NCBI GenBank assembly: GCA_046760445.1
Contig: JBHIEE010000021.1
Location: forward strand, 1 to 30,747
Length of the DNA: 30,747 nt
From: JBHIEE01 sp046760445
GTDB lineage: Bacteria > Acidobacteriota > Aminicenantia > JdFR-78
Direction of reading: 5' to 3'
Shown here: positions 1 through 8,071 of the stretch, one piece after another
Numbering within the stretch: the stretch's first letter is position 1
How the letters are laid out: the number at the start of each line of letters is the position of its first letter
The notes under the pieces: generated by a model
Database searches by the model: none
Seen by the model: only the letters and a program-made list of their open reading frames with translations
Told to the model about the DNA's origin: nothing
Translations under genes and position numbers: made by a program

Positions 1-2
1 AT

Positions 3-317
3 AAATACTATGTTGACGAAGCTTATGATGCCTTGTTTGTTAAGTCGACTTTAAACTTCGGGACATTTTTAGCTGATTATGATTTAAAAGTAATTGATGG
101 TGCGGTAAATGGTTCTGCCTGGCTAACTCGGTCAACTTCCTTTTTCTCAGGGATATTCGATTTAAAAGTAATCGATGGCATTGTAAACTTCATCGGTTGG
201 ATATTAAAGCAGAAAAGCTTTATTTTCCGCAAAATTCAAACTGGAGCAATCCAGAATTATGCTTTGGCAATAATATTCGGATTACTGGCATTTATAACTA
301 TCAGATTGTTCTTTTGA
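3..317 (+). CDS. nuoL: NADH-quinone oxidoreductase subunit L, C-terminal end (partial)
   Basis: This is the 3' end of the gene for the large antiporter-like membrane subunit of complex I, which couples quinone reduction by NADH or another donor to ion pumping. The reading frame is open from base 3 and stops with TGA at 315-317. The visible tail starts with KYYVDEAYDALFV, a characteristic stretch near the NuoL C terminus, and continues with DLKVIDGAVN, a second similar DLKVIDGIVN, and RKIQTGAIQNYALAI followed by a final hydrophobic helix. The TTG at 33 is internal, not a start. nuoM and nuoN follow in the usual order, which supports the call. The N-terminal part lies outside the window. Confidence 0.93.
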   Translation, partial: KYYVDEAYDALFVKSTLNFGTFLADYDLKVIDGAVNGSAWLTRSTSFFSGIFDLKVIDGIVNFIGWILKQKSFIFRKIQTGAIQNYALAIIFGLLAFITIRLFF

Positions 318-327
318 GGATAAATGA

Positions 328-407
328 CAGAAGTCAGAAAACAGAGGACAGAAAACAGATGGATTTTTGATTGCTTATTTCTTTTGTCCTCTGTTTTCTG
401 ACTTCTG
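328..407. repeat. Inverted heptamer array (CAGAA family)
   Basis: Bases 328-350 are perfectly complementary to 385-407, giving a 23-bp stem with a 34-base loop. Each arm reads as degenerate 7-base units such as GACAGAA, GTCAGAA and AACAGAG, and further units continue just inside the left arm and beyond the right arm. It fills the gap between nuoL and nuoM. There is no long T-run after the stem, so a terminator role is unclear. Confidence 0.9.
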
Positions 408-431
408 TTTTCTGAAATAAGGAGCAGTGAA

Positions 432-2018
432 ATGAACCTACAAAATCTTCCATTACTAACCATGATTACATTTTTTCCTTTATTCGGCATTTTTATTCTT
501 CTTTTCATTTCTAAGCAAAAAGAAAATCTAATAAAATGGATTGCTAATATTATAACTGGTTTGACCTTTTTGATTTCTTTATTACTTCCTCTCTATTTCA
601 ATCCTCAAGCAGAAGGGATGCAATTTGTAGAAAAGGCTTCCTGGATTCCTGCGATTGGTGTTCAGTATTTTATGGGAATAGATGGAATAAGTTTACTGTT
701 GATTCTCTTAACAACCTTACTTACTTTTTTAGCAGTCCTTTCTTCATGGAGGGCGATTACCCAGCGAGTGAAAGAATATTATATTTTTATGTTGCTTTTA
801 GAAGTGGGCATGGTCGGAGTGTTTACTTCCTTGGATTTAATTCTTTTCTATGTTTTCTGGGAAGTAATGCTCGTTCCAATGTATTTTTTAATTGGCGTTT
901 GGGGTGGAGAAAGAAAACTTTATGCTGCTATTAAGTTCTTTTTATATACTTTATTTGGCAGCGTTCTATTACTATTGGGTATCTTAGCCCTTTATTTTTA
1001 CCGTCATTCAGTAACTGGAATTTATACTTTTGATGCTCTTCGAATGATGGCTGAAGGTTTTTCCATCCCCTATTACTTGCAATTCTGGATATTTTTGGCT
1101 TTTTTCTTCGGTTTTGCCATTAAAGTTCCGATGTTTCCCTTTCATACATGGTTGCCGGATGCTCATGTTGAAGCGCCAACTGCAGGTTCAGTCATTCTTG
1201 CAGGGATACTTTTAAAAATGGGGACTTATGGATTCGTCAGATTTAGTCTGCCTATTTTACCTGATGCCTCTCGGAAGTTTGTTCCATTCATTGTTCTACT
1301 CTCTATTATTGCCATTATTTATGGTGCCTTGGTTGCAATGATGCAGAAAGACTGGAAATCGCTGGTTGCTTATTCGAGTGTCAGCCACATGGGATTTGTT
1401 ACTTTAGGAATGTTCGCCCTCACCCCAATTGGACTTCAAGGAAGCATTATTCAACAGATTAATCATGGAATAAGCACTGGTGCTTTATTTTTGATTGTCG
1501 GGATAGTTTATGAAAGAAGGCATACCCGCTTAATTTCTGAATATGGGGGCTTATCCCGTATTATGCCCATTTATGCTGCTGTTTTTGCCATTATGATGCT
1601 TTCTTCAATTGGTCTTCCAGGATTAAATGGTTTTATTGGTGAATTTATGATTTTGGTTGGTACTTTTCAGGTGAAATGGTGGTGGGCTGCTTTTGCCGCT
1701 TCAGGAATTGTTTTGGGGGCTGCTTACATGCTCTGGCTCTATCAGAGAACTATGTTTGGCCAAATAACAAAAGAAATTAATTTAAAAATGAAAGATTTGA
1801 ATCTCAGAGAAATAGCCTGTTTCTTACCTTTAATTGTTCTTGCCTTTTGGATAGGCATATATCCTTCCCCATTTATAAAAGTTCTTGAGAAACCAGTGAA
1901 TAAAATTGTCCAAAGAGTAAATCCAGATTACTTTAAAAAACACGAATTGACCCAGATTGAGAAACAAATTGACGCAAATGAAAAAGCACCAACTGATATT
2001 CATGAAAGCGAAGATTGA
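432..2018 (+). CDS. nuoM: NADH-quinone oxidoreductase subunit M
   Basis: Membrane subunit of respiratory complex I and one of its three antiporter-like modules. The 528-residue protein is a chain of about 14 hydrophobic helices. The conserved glutamate of the family is visible as E144 in VFWEVMLVPMYFLIG and the helix-7 lysine as K231 in KVPMFPFHTWLPDAH, both typical of NuoM. The ATG at 432 follows AAGGAG at a good distance. The C-terminal tail after the last helix is hydrophilic and charged. It lies between nuoL and nuoN; both flanking gaps carry inverted repeats. Length and motifs are normal for the family, so identification is firm. Confidence 0.97.
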   Translation: MNLQNLPLLTMITFFPLFGIFILLFISKQKENLIKWIANIITGLTFLISLLLPLYFNPQAEGMQFVEKASWIPAIGVQYFMGIDGISLLLILLTTLLTFLAVLSSWRAITQRVKEYYIFMLLLEVGMVGVFTSLDLILFYVFWEVMLVPMYFLIGVWGGERKLYAAIKFFLYTLFGSVLLLLGILALYFYRHSVTGIYTFDALRMMAEGFSIPYYLQFWIFLAFFFGFAIKVPMFPFHTWLPDAHVEAPTAGSVILAGILLKMGTYGFVRFSLPILPDASRKFVPFIVLLSIIAIIYGALVAMMQKDWKSLVAYSSVSHMGFVTLGMFALTPIGLQGSIIQQINHGISTGALFLIVGIVYERRHTRLISEYGGLSRIMPIYAAVFAIMMLSSIGLPGLNGFIGEFMILVGTFQVKWWWAAFAASGIVLGAAYMLWLYQRTMFGQITKEINLKMKDLNLREIACFLPLIVLAFWIGIYPSPFIKVLEKPVNKIVQRVNPDYFKKHELTQIEKQIDANEKAPTDIHESED

Positions 2019-2027
2019 TATTAGAAT

Positions 2028-2095
2028 AGTGCTCCTGTACTGCAGTGCTGCAGTCCAAAAAAATAGGCTGCTGCACCGCAGCACTGCAACATAGC
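2028..2095. repeat. Inverted repeat (CTGCAGCACTGCAACATAGC family), copy 1
   Basis: Bases 2041-2051 pair perfectly with 2078-2088 (11 bp). The right end GCAGCACTGCAACATAGC (2078-2095) recurs exactly at 30666-30683, and the left ends of both copies also align (AGTGCT..., GTGCTGCAGT). This identifies a dispersed repeat. It lies between the nuoM stop and the nuoN ribosome binding site. Confidence 0.88.
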
Positions 2096-2160
2096 TAAAC
2101 TACTATATTAGGAGTAGATTATTTTCGATACTAGGATGGATATATAGCAAGGAGAAATAA

Positions 2161-3642
2161 ATGAGCGCTTTTTTAGTGGATTTACAATCAATTTCCTCTG
2201 AGCTAATTCTAACTTTTTTTGCTCTCTTTATCCTATTGGTTAATATTTTTATTCCTGAGGAAAAAAGGAGGATTATTGTTTATTTGAGTTCCTTGGGAAT
2301 ATTTGGCTCTTTTATTATTCTTTTCCTTCAACCGCAAAGTGAAACGATATTTTTGGGAAGTCTATCAATTGATAAATTCTCTCTTTTTTTTAAAGCCGTT
2401 ATTCTTATTGGAACATTTTTAGTAATTTTGATCTCGGTAAGATTTTTTGAACATGAAGAATTCCATCGAGGAGAATATTACTTTTTTCTATTGTTGACTA
2501 CTGTTGGGTTGATGTTTATGGTTTCCGCTGTTGATTTGATTTCTCTCTATGTCAGTTTTGAGTTAATGGCTATTAGTTGCTATATTTTGGCTGGATTTTT
2601 GAAGAAGGATCTTCGCTCTAATGAAGCTGGAATGAAATATTTCATCCTAGGCACTTTCTCCTCGGGCATTTTTCTTTTTGGATTATCTTTTCTTTTTGGC
2701 TTAACTGGATCCACTTCCTTTCAGAAAATTGGTCAGGTTTTATCCCAGACAGGAGTTAATCCAATATTAATTTTAACCATGCTTGTTCTTGCCAGTGCCC
2801 TATTTTTTAAAATTGCGGCAGTTCCTTTTCATATGTGGATACCTGATGTATATGAAGGAGCTCCAACTCCAGTGACGGCCTATCTTTCAGTTGCTCCTAA
2901 GGCGGCTTGTTTTGCTATTTTTATCCGATTGTTTTTAGAGACTCTACCTGTTATAAAAGTCGAGTGGCAAACTCTTATTGCTTGGGTGGCCCTTATTACT
3001 ATGACTTATGGCAATATTGCTGCTCTTACTCAGAAGAGTGTCAAAAGAATGTTTGCCTATTCCAGTATCGCTCACGCTGGCTATCTTTTAATTGGCTTGG
3101 CAGCGGGCGGAGAGTTTGGCCTGTGGGGCATGCTTTATTATCTATTAGTCTATACATTTATGAACATTGGAGCCTTCAGTATAATTTTGTTTTTGAAAAA
3201 AACAAAATCAACTACCAACTACCAATTACCAATTACCAAAAATGGTGGACAGTTTGGGGAGAATATAGATGATTTTAATGGCTTAGCTCAAAAGGCACCT
3301 CTTTTGTCAGCTATTATTGTTATAATTTTACTTTCCCTTACAGGCATTCCTCCCACAGGTGGATTTATCAGTAAGCTTTATATATTTTCTGCAGCTATAA
3401 ATCAGAAATTATATTGGTTAGCAGTTGCAGGAGTGTTAAATAGTGTTGTTTCCCTTTATTATTATTTTCGATTAGGTATGGCTATCTACTTTAAAGACCC
3501 AGATAAAGAAGTGAAATATTCTCCTTCTCGAGCTTTAATACTCGCTTTGACAATAATTGGCTTGGCAATATTAGTCTTAGGAATTTATCCTCGTCCTTTT
3601 GTTTGGTTAGCCAAAACATCAATTGTAAATTTTATCAATTAA
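2161..3642 (+). CDS. nuoN: NADH-quinone oxidoreductase subunit N
   Basis: Third antiporter-like membrane subunit of complex I, 493 residues. Family landmarks are the helix-5 glutamate E134 in SFELMAISCYILAGF, K217 in FFKIAAVPFHMWIPDVYEGAP, and K247 in SVAPKAACFAIF. The start at 2161 follows AAGGAG. An odd stretch, about residues 350-360 (TTNYQLPITK), lies in the hydrophilic loop before DDFNGLAQKAP and is encoded by four tandem 7-base units of an intergenic-type repeat, so it looks like an in-frame insertion between helices. The gene is otherwise of normal length and order. It appears to end the complex I operon; a new promoter and a tRNA follow. Confidence 0.96.
   Translation: MSAFLVDLQSISSELILTFFALFILLVNIFIPEEKRRIIVYLSSLGIFGSFIILFLQPQSETIFLGSLSIDKFSLFFKAVILIGTFLVILISVRFFEHEEFHRGEYYFFLLLTTVGLMFMVSAVDLISLYVSFELMAISCYILAGFLKKDLRSNEAGMKYFILGTFSSGIFLFGLSFLFGLTGSTSFQKIGQVLSQTGVNPILILTMLVLASALFFKIAAVPFHMWIPDVYEGAPTPVTAYLSVAPKAACFAIFIRLFLETLPVIKVEWQTLIAWVALITMTYGNIAALTQKSVKRMFAYSSIAHAGYLLIGLAAGGEFGLWGMLYYLLVYTFMNIGAFSIILFLKKTKSTTNYQLPITKNGGQFGENIDDFNGLAQKAPLLSAIIVIILLSLTGIPPTGGFISKLYIFSAAINQKLYWLAVAGVLNSVVSLYYYFRLGMAIYFKDPDKEVKYSPSRALILALTIIGLAILVLGIYPRPFVWLAKTSIVNFIN
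3209..3240. repeat. Heptamer tandem array CAAYTAC inside nuoN
   Basis: Four consecutive 7-base units (CAACTAC, CAACTAC, CAATTAC, CAATTAC) followed by CAAA lie within the nuoN coding region. They encode a polar stretch in a loop between helices. No matching inverted arm is visible nearby, unlike the intergenic arrays of this window. Confidence 0.85.
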
Positions 3643-3706
3643 TTATCTCTCTTTTACCAAATTTGATAATTCTTTCCTTTTAAAGTGAGTGGTTTTCTCG
3701 GAAGTA

Positions 3707-3736
3707 TTGACAGAGAGCATAGTTTTTTATTATATA
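3707..3736 (+). promoter_or_regulatory. Sigma-70-type promoter for tRNA-Val
   Basis: A consensus -35 box TTGACA (3707-3712) is followed after 18 bases by TATATA (3731-3736). The tRNA begins at 3770, giving a short 5' leader of about 25 bases. The nuoN stop lies 65 bases upstream. Confidence 0.65.
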
Positions 3737-3769
3737 TAAACATTGGAGAAAAATTTGAATATTTTTTGG

Positions 3770-3844
3770 AGGCGCGTAGCTCAGGGGTAGAGTGCTTCCT
3801 TGACGCGGAAGAGGTCGAGGGTTCGAAGCCCTCCGCGCCTACCA
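3770..3844 (+). tRNA. tRNA-Val (anticodon GAC)
   Basis: A cloverleaf folds fully: acceptor AGGCGCG (3770-3776) pairs with CGCGCCT (3834-3840), followed by discriminator A and an encoded CCA at 3842-3844. The anticodon stem CTTCC/GGAAG encloses the loop TTGACGC, giving anticodon GAC, which reads GUC and GUU valine codons. The T arm carries GAGGG-TTCGAAG-CCCTC. The A1-U72 first pair is less usual than G1-C72. The gene sits between nuoN and thrS. Confidence 0.95.
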
Positions 3845-3972
3845 CATAAGGCTAGAATAAGCTCTTGAAAATAGGGAGGTACAGAGTAAAGAGAGCAGGC
3901 AAGGAATGGATAGTCGTGTGAAAGGGAGCTTAAGTTTTTTAAATTTCTGTTCCCAAAACTCAAATTAACTTC

Positions 3973-5895
3973 ATGAGAGATTTGATTAAAGTAAAAATTG
4001 GGGGATCTTTTTTTTCTGTAAAAAAAGGGACAAAACTATCTAACTTGCTCCAACAATTAAAATTAGATAAGAATCCAATGGGAGCTTGGATTAATGGTCA
4101 AATTTTTGATTTAGATTTTATCCTGACTAATAATGTTCAGATAACATTAATTTATCCAGGCTCAGAAGAAGCTTTAGAAATTCTGCGCCATAGCACCGCT
4201 CATTTAATGGCTCAAGCTGTTCTTGAACTTTACCCAGAGACAAAGATAGGTATTGGACCAGCAATTGAAGATGGGTTTTATTATGATTTCCAGCGAGAAA
4301 TTCCCTTTACTCCTCAGGATTTGGGTAAAATTGAAAAAAGAATGAAGGATCTGGCAAAAAAGGATATTCCCATTGAGAAGGTTGTCTGTTCTAAGGAGGA
4401 GGCAATAAAAATATTTTCCGAAAAGAAGCAGGATTTAAAAATCGAGTTAATTCAAGAAAAAGGAAGTGAAAAGGTCACTTGTTATCAACAAGGAGATTTT
4501 ATTGATTTTTGTCTTGGGCCTCATCTTCCTTCTACAGGTAAAATTAAATATTTCAAATTACTTTCTATTTCCGGCGCCTACTGGAAAGGGGATGAAAAGA
4601 GGATAAACTTACAACGGATTTATGGTACGGCTTTTTTCACTCAGGAAGAATTAAATAACTATCTTATCTTTTTAGAAGAAGCCAAAAAAAGGGATCATAG
4701 AAAAATTGGTCCAGGGCTTGATCTTTATAGTATTAACGAAGAAATTGGAGCTGGTCTTATTCTTTGGCATCCAAAGGGAGCATTAATTAGGAAGTTAATT
4801 GAAGATTATTGGAAAGAGGAACATTTAAAAAATGGATATGAGTTAATTTATACTCCTCATCTGGCGAAATTAGATTTATGGCGACAAAGCGGTCATACTG
4901 AATTTTATGAAGCAATGTATCCTTCAATTAAAATTGATCAAGTAGAATATGAAGTTAAACCAATGAATTGTCCTTTCCATATTATGATTTATAAAACAAG
5001 ACAAAGAAGTTATCGGGATTTACCTTTACGCTGGGCAGAACTGGGCACAGTCTATCGTTACGAAAGAAGTGGGGTGCTTCATGGATTATTAAGAGTGAGA
5101 GGATTTACTCAAGATGATGCTCATATTTTTTGTCGCTCAGATCAGTTAAAAGAAGAAATCGAAGAGGTTATTCGATTCACCTTGCAAATGTTAACCACTT
5201 TTGGTTTCAAAGAATATGAAGTTTTTCTTTCAACCCAACCAGAAAAATTTGTTGGTTCTTTAGAAGAGTGGGAAAAAGCAACTGTTGCTTTAGAGCGTGC
5301 TCTTGAGGGAGTAAACTTAAATTATAAGATTGATCCCGGAGAAGGTGTCTTTTATGGTCCTAAGATAGACATAAAAATAAAAGATGCCCTTAAAAGATCT
5401 TGGCAGTGTACGACCATTCAACTTGATTTTAATTTACCTTCAAGGTTTAATTTAACCTATGCTGGTCGAGACGGCGTTCTTCACCGACCGTTTATGATTC
5501 ATCGGGCATTGTTAGGTTCGTTGGAAAGATTTTTTGGGATATTGATTGAGCATTATGAAGGGAATTTTCCGGTTTGGCTTGCTCCTCTTCAAGTAATAAT
5601 CCTTCCTGTTACTGAGAAAAATGACAATTATGCCAATGAGTTAAAAACAAAATTGATTCAGAGTGGAATAAGATGCGAAGTTGACTTGAGAAATGAGAAA
5701 ATTAGTTATAAAATAAGAGAGGCAGAAAAACAAAAGATTCCTTTTATGCTTATTATTGGTTCAAAGGAGGAGAAAGCAGGAGATGTTTCATTGAGAGTGC
5801 ACACGATTGGAGATAAAGGGCAGTTTGAGTTAGAAGAATTTATTAAAAAGGTTGCTGAATTAAACGCAAATAAATCATTAGAATTTAACTTTTAA
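3973..5895 (+). CDS. thrS: Threonyl-tRNA synthetase
   Basis: Charges tRNA-Thr with threonine in the cytoplasm. The 640-residue protein has the full bacterial layout: an N-terminal TGS domain (1-62), the editing domain with H73 and H77 in RHSTAHLMA and a CLGPH motif near residue 180, the class II catalytic core, and a C-terminal anticodon-binding domain. The zinc ligands are visible as the cysteine of KPMNCPFH, the histidine of GFTQDDAH and that of FMIHRALLGS. The ATG at 3973 has no clear Shine-Dalgarno sequence. infC follows after only 13 bases. A 128-base leader separates it from the tRNA; a possible stem (3858-3864 with 3926-3932) precedes T6 in that leader, so attenuation is possible but unproven. 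Confidence 0.97.
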   Translation: MRDLIKVKIGGSFFSVKKGTKLSNLLQQLKLDKNPMGAWINGQIFDLDFILTNNVQITLIYPGSEEALEILRHSTAHLMAQAVLELYPETKIGIGPAIEDGFYYDFQREIPFTPQDLGKIEKRMKDLAKKDIPIEKVVCSKEEAIKIFSEKKQDLKIELIQEKGSEKVTCYQQGDFIDFCLGPHLPSTGKIKYFKLLSISGAYWKGDEKRINLQRIYGTAFFTQEELNNYLIFLEEAKKRDHRKIGPGLDLYSINEEIGAGLILWHPKGALIRKLIEDYWKEEHLKNGYELIYTPHLAKLDLWRQSGHTEFYEAMYPSIKIDQVEYEVKPMNCPFHIMIYKTRQRSYRDLPLRWAELGTVYRYERSGVLHGLLRVRGFTQDDAHIFCRSDQLKEEIEEVIRFTLQMLTTFGFKEYEVFLSTQPEKFVGSLEEWEKATVALERALEGVNLNYKIDPGEGVFYGPKIDIKIKDALKRSWQCTTIQLDFNLPSRFNLTYAGRDGVLHRPFMIHRALLGSLERFFGILIEHYEGNFPVWLAPLQVIILPVTEKNDNYANELKTKLIQSGIRCEVDLRNEKISYKIREAEKQKIPFMLIIGSKEEKAGDVSLRVHTIGDKGQFELEEFIKKVAELNANKSLEFNF

Positions 5896-5908
5896 AGGAG
5901 GAAAAAAC

Positions 5909-6496
5909 ATTAGATCAAAAGTAATAAGACCAATAAGGAGAAGGAAAAAAAGGCTTCATCGAATAAATGAAGAGATAAGAGCAAAAGAGATTAGATTAAT
6001 TGATGAAAATAAAAATCAAGTGGGAATAGTTCCTCTTAAAGAGGCAATCTCAATAGCCCAGGAAAAAGGATTTGATTTGGTTGAGGTTGCTTCAACCGCT
6101 AATCCCCCTGTTTGTCGGATAATGGATTATGGGAAATACTTATATGAACTTCACAAAAAAGCACATGAAGCCAAGAAGCACCAGAAACAAATTCAGGTTA
6201 AGGAAATCAAGTTCAGACCTAAAATAAGTATTCATGATTATAATTTTAAACTTCGTCACATTCAACGATTCTTGGAAGAAGGTAATAAAGTGAAAATAAC
6301 AGTTATGCTCAGAGGAAGAGAAAAATACAAACCAGAGTTGGGACAGCAAATTATAGAGCGAGTTTTAGAAGATATTAAGGAATTAGCGGTGGAAGAAGGT
6401 TCTCCCAAGAGTCAGAGTTATTTTATATCCACAGTGGTCACTCCAATAAAGACAGGAGGAAAAAATGCCAAAGCTAAAAACTCATCGGGGAGCTAA
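5909..6496 (+). CDS. infC: Translation initiation factor IF-3, AUU start
   Basis: Binds the 30S subunit and checks start-codon selection. The protein begins at ATT 5909, placed after a strong AAAGGAGG (5894-5901); no ATG, GTG or TTG occurs in frame until ATG 6020, which would remove the conserved N-terminal domain. From ATT the translation runs (M)RSKVIRPIRRRKKRLHRINE, then EEIRAKEIRLIDENKNQVGIV, the standard IF-3 N-terminal domain, followed by DLVEVASTANPPVCRIMDYGK and the C-terminal domain ending near STVVTP. Length 195 residues is normal, with a short extra tail. The AUU start is the known basis of IF-3 autoregulation in Escherichia coli, because IF-3 discriminates against such codons. It overlaps rpmI by 32 bases. 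Confidence 0.95.
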   Translation: MRSKVIRPIRRRKKRLHRINEEIRAKEIRLIDENKNQVGIVPLKEAISIAQEKGFDLVEVASTANPPVCRIMDYGKYLYELHKKAHEAKKHQKQIQVKEIKFRPKISIHDYNFKLRHIQRFLEEGNKVKITVMLRGREKYKPELGQQIIERVLEDIKELAVEEGSPKSQSYFISTVVTPIKTGGKNAKAKNSSGS

Positions 6497-6665
6497 GAAG
6501 AGGTTCAAAGTCACAGGAACAAAAAAAATACTTCGGAGTAAAGCGTTTAAAAGTCATATTTTGACTAAAAAATCCTCTAAAAGGAAAAGACAACTAAGTA
6601 AAAAAGGTCAAGTTAGCCGGGCCGATAGGGGCCGGATTAAACAGATGCTACCTTATGATTTTTAA
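6465..6665 (+). CDS. rpmI: 50S ribosomal protein L35
   Basis: Small basic component of the large ribosomal subunit. The 66-residue sequence begins MPKLKTHRGAKKRFKVTGTKK and ends KQMLPYDF, typical of L35. Its ATG at 6465 follows GGAGG and lies inside the end of infC in a different frame, with an overlap of 32 bases, so translation of the two is probably coupled. rplT follows 16 bases downstream in the universal infC-rpmI-rplT order. Confidence 0.96.
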   Translation: MPKLKTHRGAKKRFKVTGTKKILRSKAFKSHILTKKSSKRKRQLSKKGQVSRADRGRIKQMLPYDF

Positions 6666-6681
6666 ATAAAGGAGAAGGAAA

Positions 6682-7035
6682 GTGCCAAGAGTAAAAAGAG
6701 GAAGCAAAAAAACATTAAGAAGAAAAAAGATCTTGAAAGAAGCCAAAGGCTACTGGGGAGCAAGAAGTAGGCTTTATCGTTCTGCTAAAGAAGCTGTTGA
6801 ACGAGCTTGGCTGTATTCTTATCGGGATAGAAAAGCCAGAAAAAGAGATTTTCGAAGATTGTGGATTATTCGGATAAATGCTGCTGTTTCAGAGCATGGT
6901 TTATCATATAGCCGCTTTATTCATGGTTTAAAAAAATTAAATATTGATATCAACCGTAAGATGTTAGCTGAGATGGCGGTCAATCATCCCCAGTCCTTTA
7001 CCCAATTGGCGCAGAGAGTGAAAGAAGTTGTTTAA
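6682..7035 (+). CDS. rplT: 50S ribosomal protein L20
   Basis: Ribosomal protein that binds 23S rRNA early in large-subunit assembly. The 117-residue sequence is highly basic at its N terminus (PRVKRGSKKTLRRKKILK) and contains the family signature GYWGARSRLYRSAKEAV and RDRKARKRDFRRLWIIRINAA. The start is GTG at 6682, preceded by AAAGGAGAAGG. In several bacteria L20 represses translation of this operon by binding its mRNA; no such site was resolved here. pheS starts 3 bases after the stop. Confidence 0.96.
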   Translation: MPRVKRGSKKTLRRKKILKEAKGYWGARSRLYRSAKEAVERAWLYSYRDRKARKRDFRRLWIIRINAAVSEHGLSYSRFIHGLKKLNIDINRKMLAEMAVNHPQSFTQLAQRVKEVV

Positions 7036-7038
7036 AAG

Positions 7039-8070
7039 ATGGAAAAGTTCAAAAAGGATATTGAGAAGCTTAAAACATTATTTGACCAAAAGAGCAAGTT
7101 AGTTCAAGATAAAAACTCTCTTTTAGAATTACGGAATCTTTTTTTGAGCCGAAAAAAAGGCTATTTGGCAGTAATTTTTAAGCAAGTGAGTGATTTATCC
7201 CCGGCAGATAGACCCCAAGCAGGGCAATTAGCTAATGAGTTTAAAAAGTATATCTTGACTCAGCTTACTCAAATTGAGGAAAGATTAATTCCTAAAAAAG
7301 AACAGGAAGAAAAAATTGATTTGACCTTACCCGGACGGAAAAATTATTTAGGAACCTATCACCCGATTAATATTGTTCAGCATCAAATTGAAGATATATT
7401 TTTAAGTATGGGTTACTCAATTGAGGATGGACCGGAAGTTGAAACCGACTATTATAATTTTGAGGCATTAAATTTTCCTAAGAATCACCCTGCTCGAGAC
7501 ATGTGGGATACTCTTTATATTACCGATGAAATTTTACTCCGGACTCATACTTCTCCTGTTCAGATTAGGGTAATGGAAAAGAGAAAACCTCCCATGAAAA
7601 TTATTGTTCCTGGAAGAGTTTTTCGGAAAGATGAGCCTGATCCAACTCATCTCCCAATGTTTTTTCAGGTGGAGGGATTAGTAGTTGACCAAGGGATAAC
7701 TTTTGCTTATTTAAAAGGAACATTGGAATATTTTCTAAAAGCTCTTTTTTCTGAAAAAACAAGGATTAGATTTCGACCAAGTTATTTTCCTTTCACGGAA
7801 CCTTCAGCTGAAGTTGACATTAGTTGTCCAGTGTGTGAGAGCCAGGACGAGAATTGTCGTTTGTGTAAAGGAGTGGGTTGGATTGAGGTTTTAGGTGCTG
7901 GCATGGTTCATCCCCAAGTACTTAAAACAGTTAACATTGATCCAGAGGTATATATTGGATTTGCTTTTGGTTTAGGTATAGATAGGATAACAATGATGAA
8001 ATACCAAATACCTGATATGAGATTTTTCTATGAGAACGATTTAAGATTTATTAGGCAATTTTCTAAATAA
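7039..8070 (+). CDS. pheS: Phenylalanyl-tRNA synthetase alpha subunit
   Basis: Catalytic subunit of the heterotetrameric enzyme that charges tRNA-Phe. The 343-residue protein has an N-terminal coiled coil (about 1-90) that contacts tRNA, then the class II core with PGRKNYLGTYHPI, HTSPVQIRVM, PGRVFRKDEPDPTHLPMFFQ, and motif 3 in FAFGLGIDRITMM near the C terminus. Four cysteines in the CPVCESQDENCRLCKG region resemble the cysteine-bearing insert seen in many bacterial PheS proteins. The gene follows rplT by 3 bases. pheT does not follow directly: a 188-base palindromic element intervenes. Confidence 0.97.
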   Translation: MEKFKKDIEKLKTLFDQKSKLVQDKNSLLELRNLFLSRKKGYLAVIFKQVSDLSPADRPQAGQLANEFKKYILTQLTQIEERLIPKKEQEEKIDLTLPGRKNYLGTYHPINIVQHQIEDIFLSMGYSIEDGPEVETDYYNFEALNFPKNHPARDMWDTLYITDEILLRTHTSPVQIRVMEKRKPPMKIIVPGRVFRKDEPDPTHLPMFFQVEGLVVDQGITFAYLKGTLEYFLKALFSEKTRIRFRPSYFPFTEPSAEVDISCPVCESQDENCRLCKGVGWIEVLGAGMVHPQVLKTVNIDPEVYIGFAFGLGIDRITMMKYQIPDMRFFYENDLRFIRQFSK

Positions 8071-8071
8071 A

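Noticed and set aside
328..407. CRISPR array, because of repeated CAGAA units
   Set aside because: Units are about 7 bases with no spacers of CRISPR length, and no cas genes are present.
3654..3963. Minus-strand open frames across the tRNA-Val gene, one with an AEGFEPSTSS-like sequence
   Set aside because: They are antisense translations of the tRNA gene, a well-known source of false proteins; the tRNA fold is complete.
3846..3972. T-box riboswitch before thrS, suggested by AGGGAGGTACAGAG
   Set aside because: The key TGGN needed to pair with the tRNA 3' end is missing and the leader is too short for a normal stem I with specifier loop.
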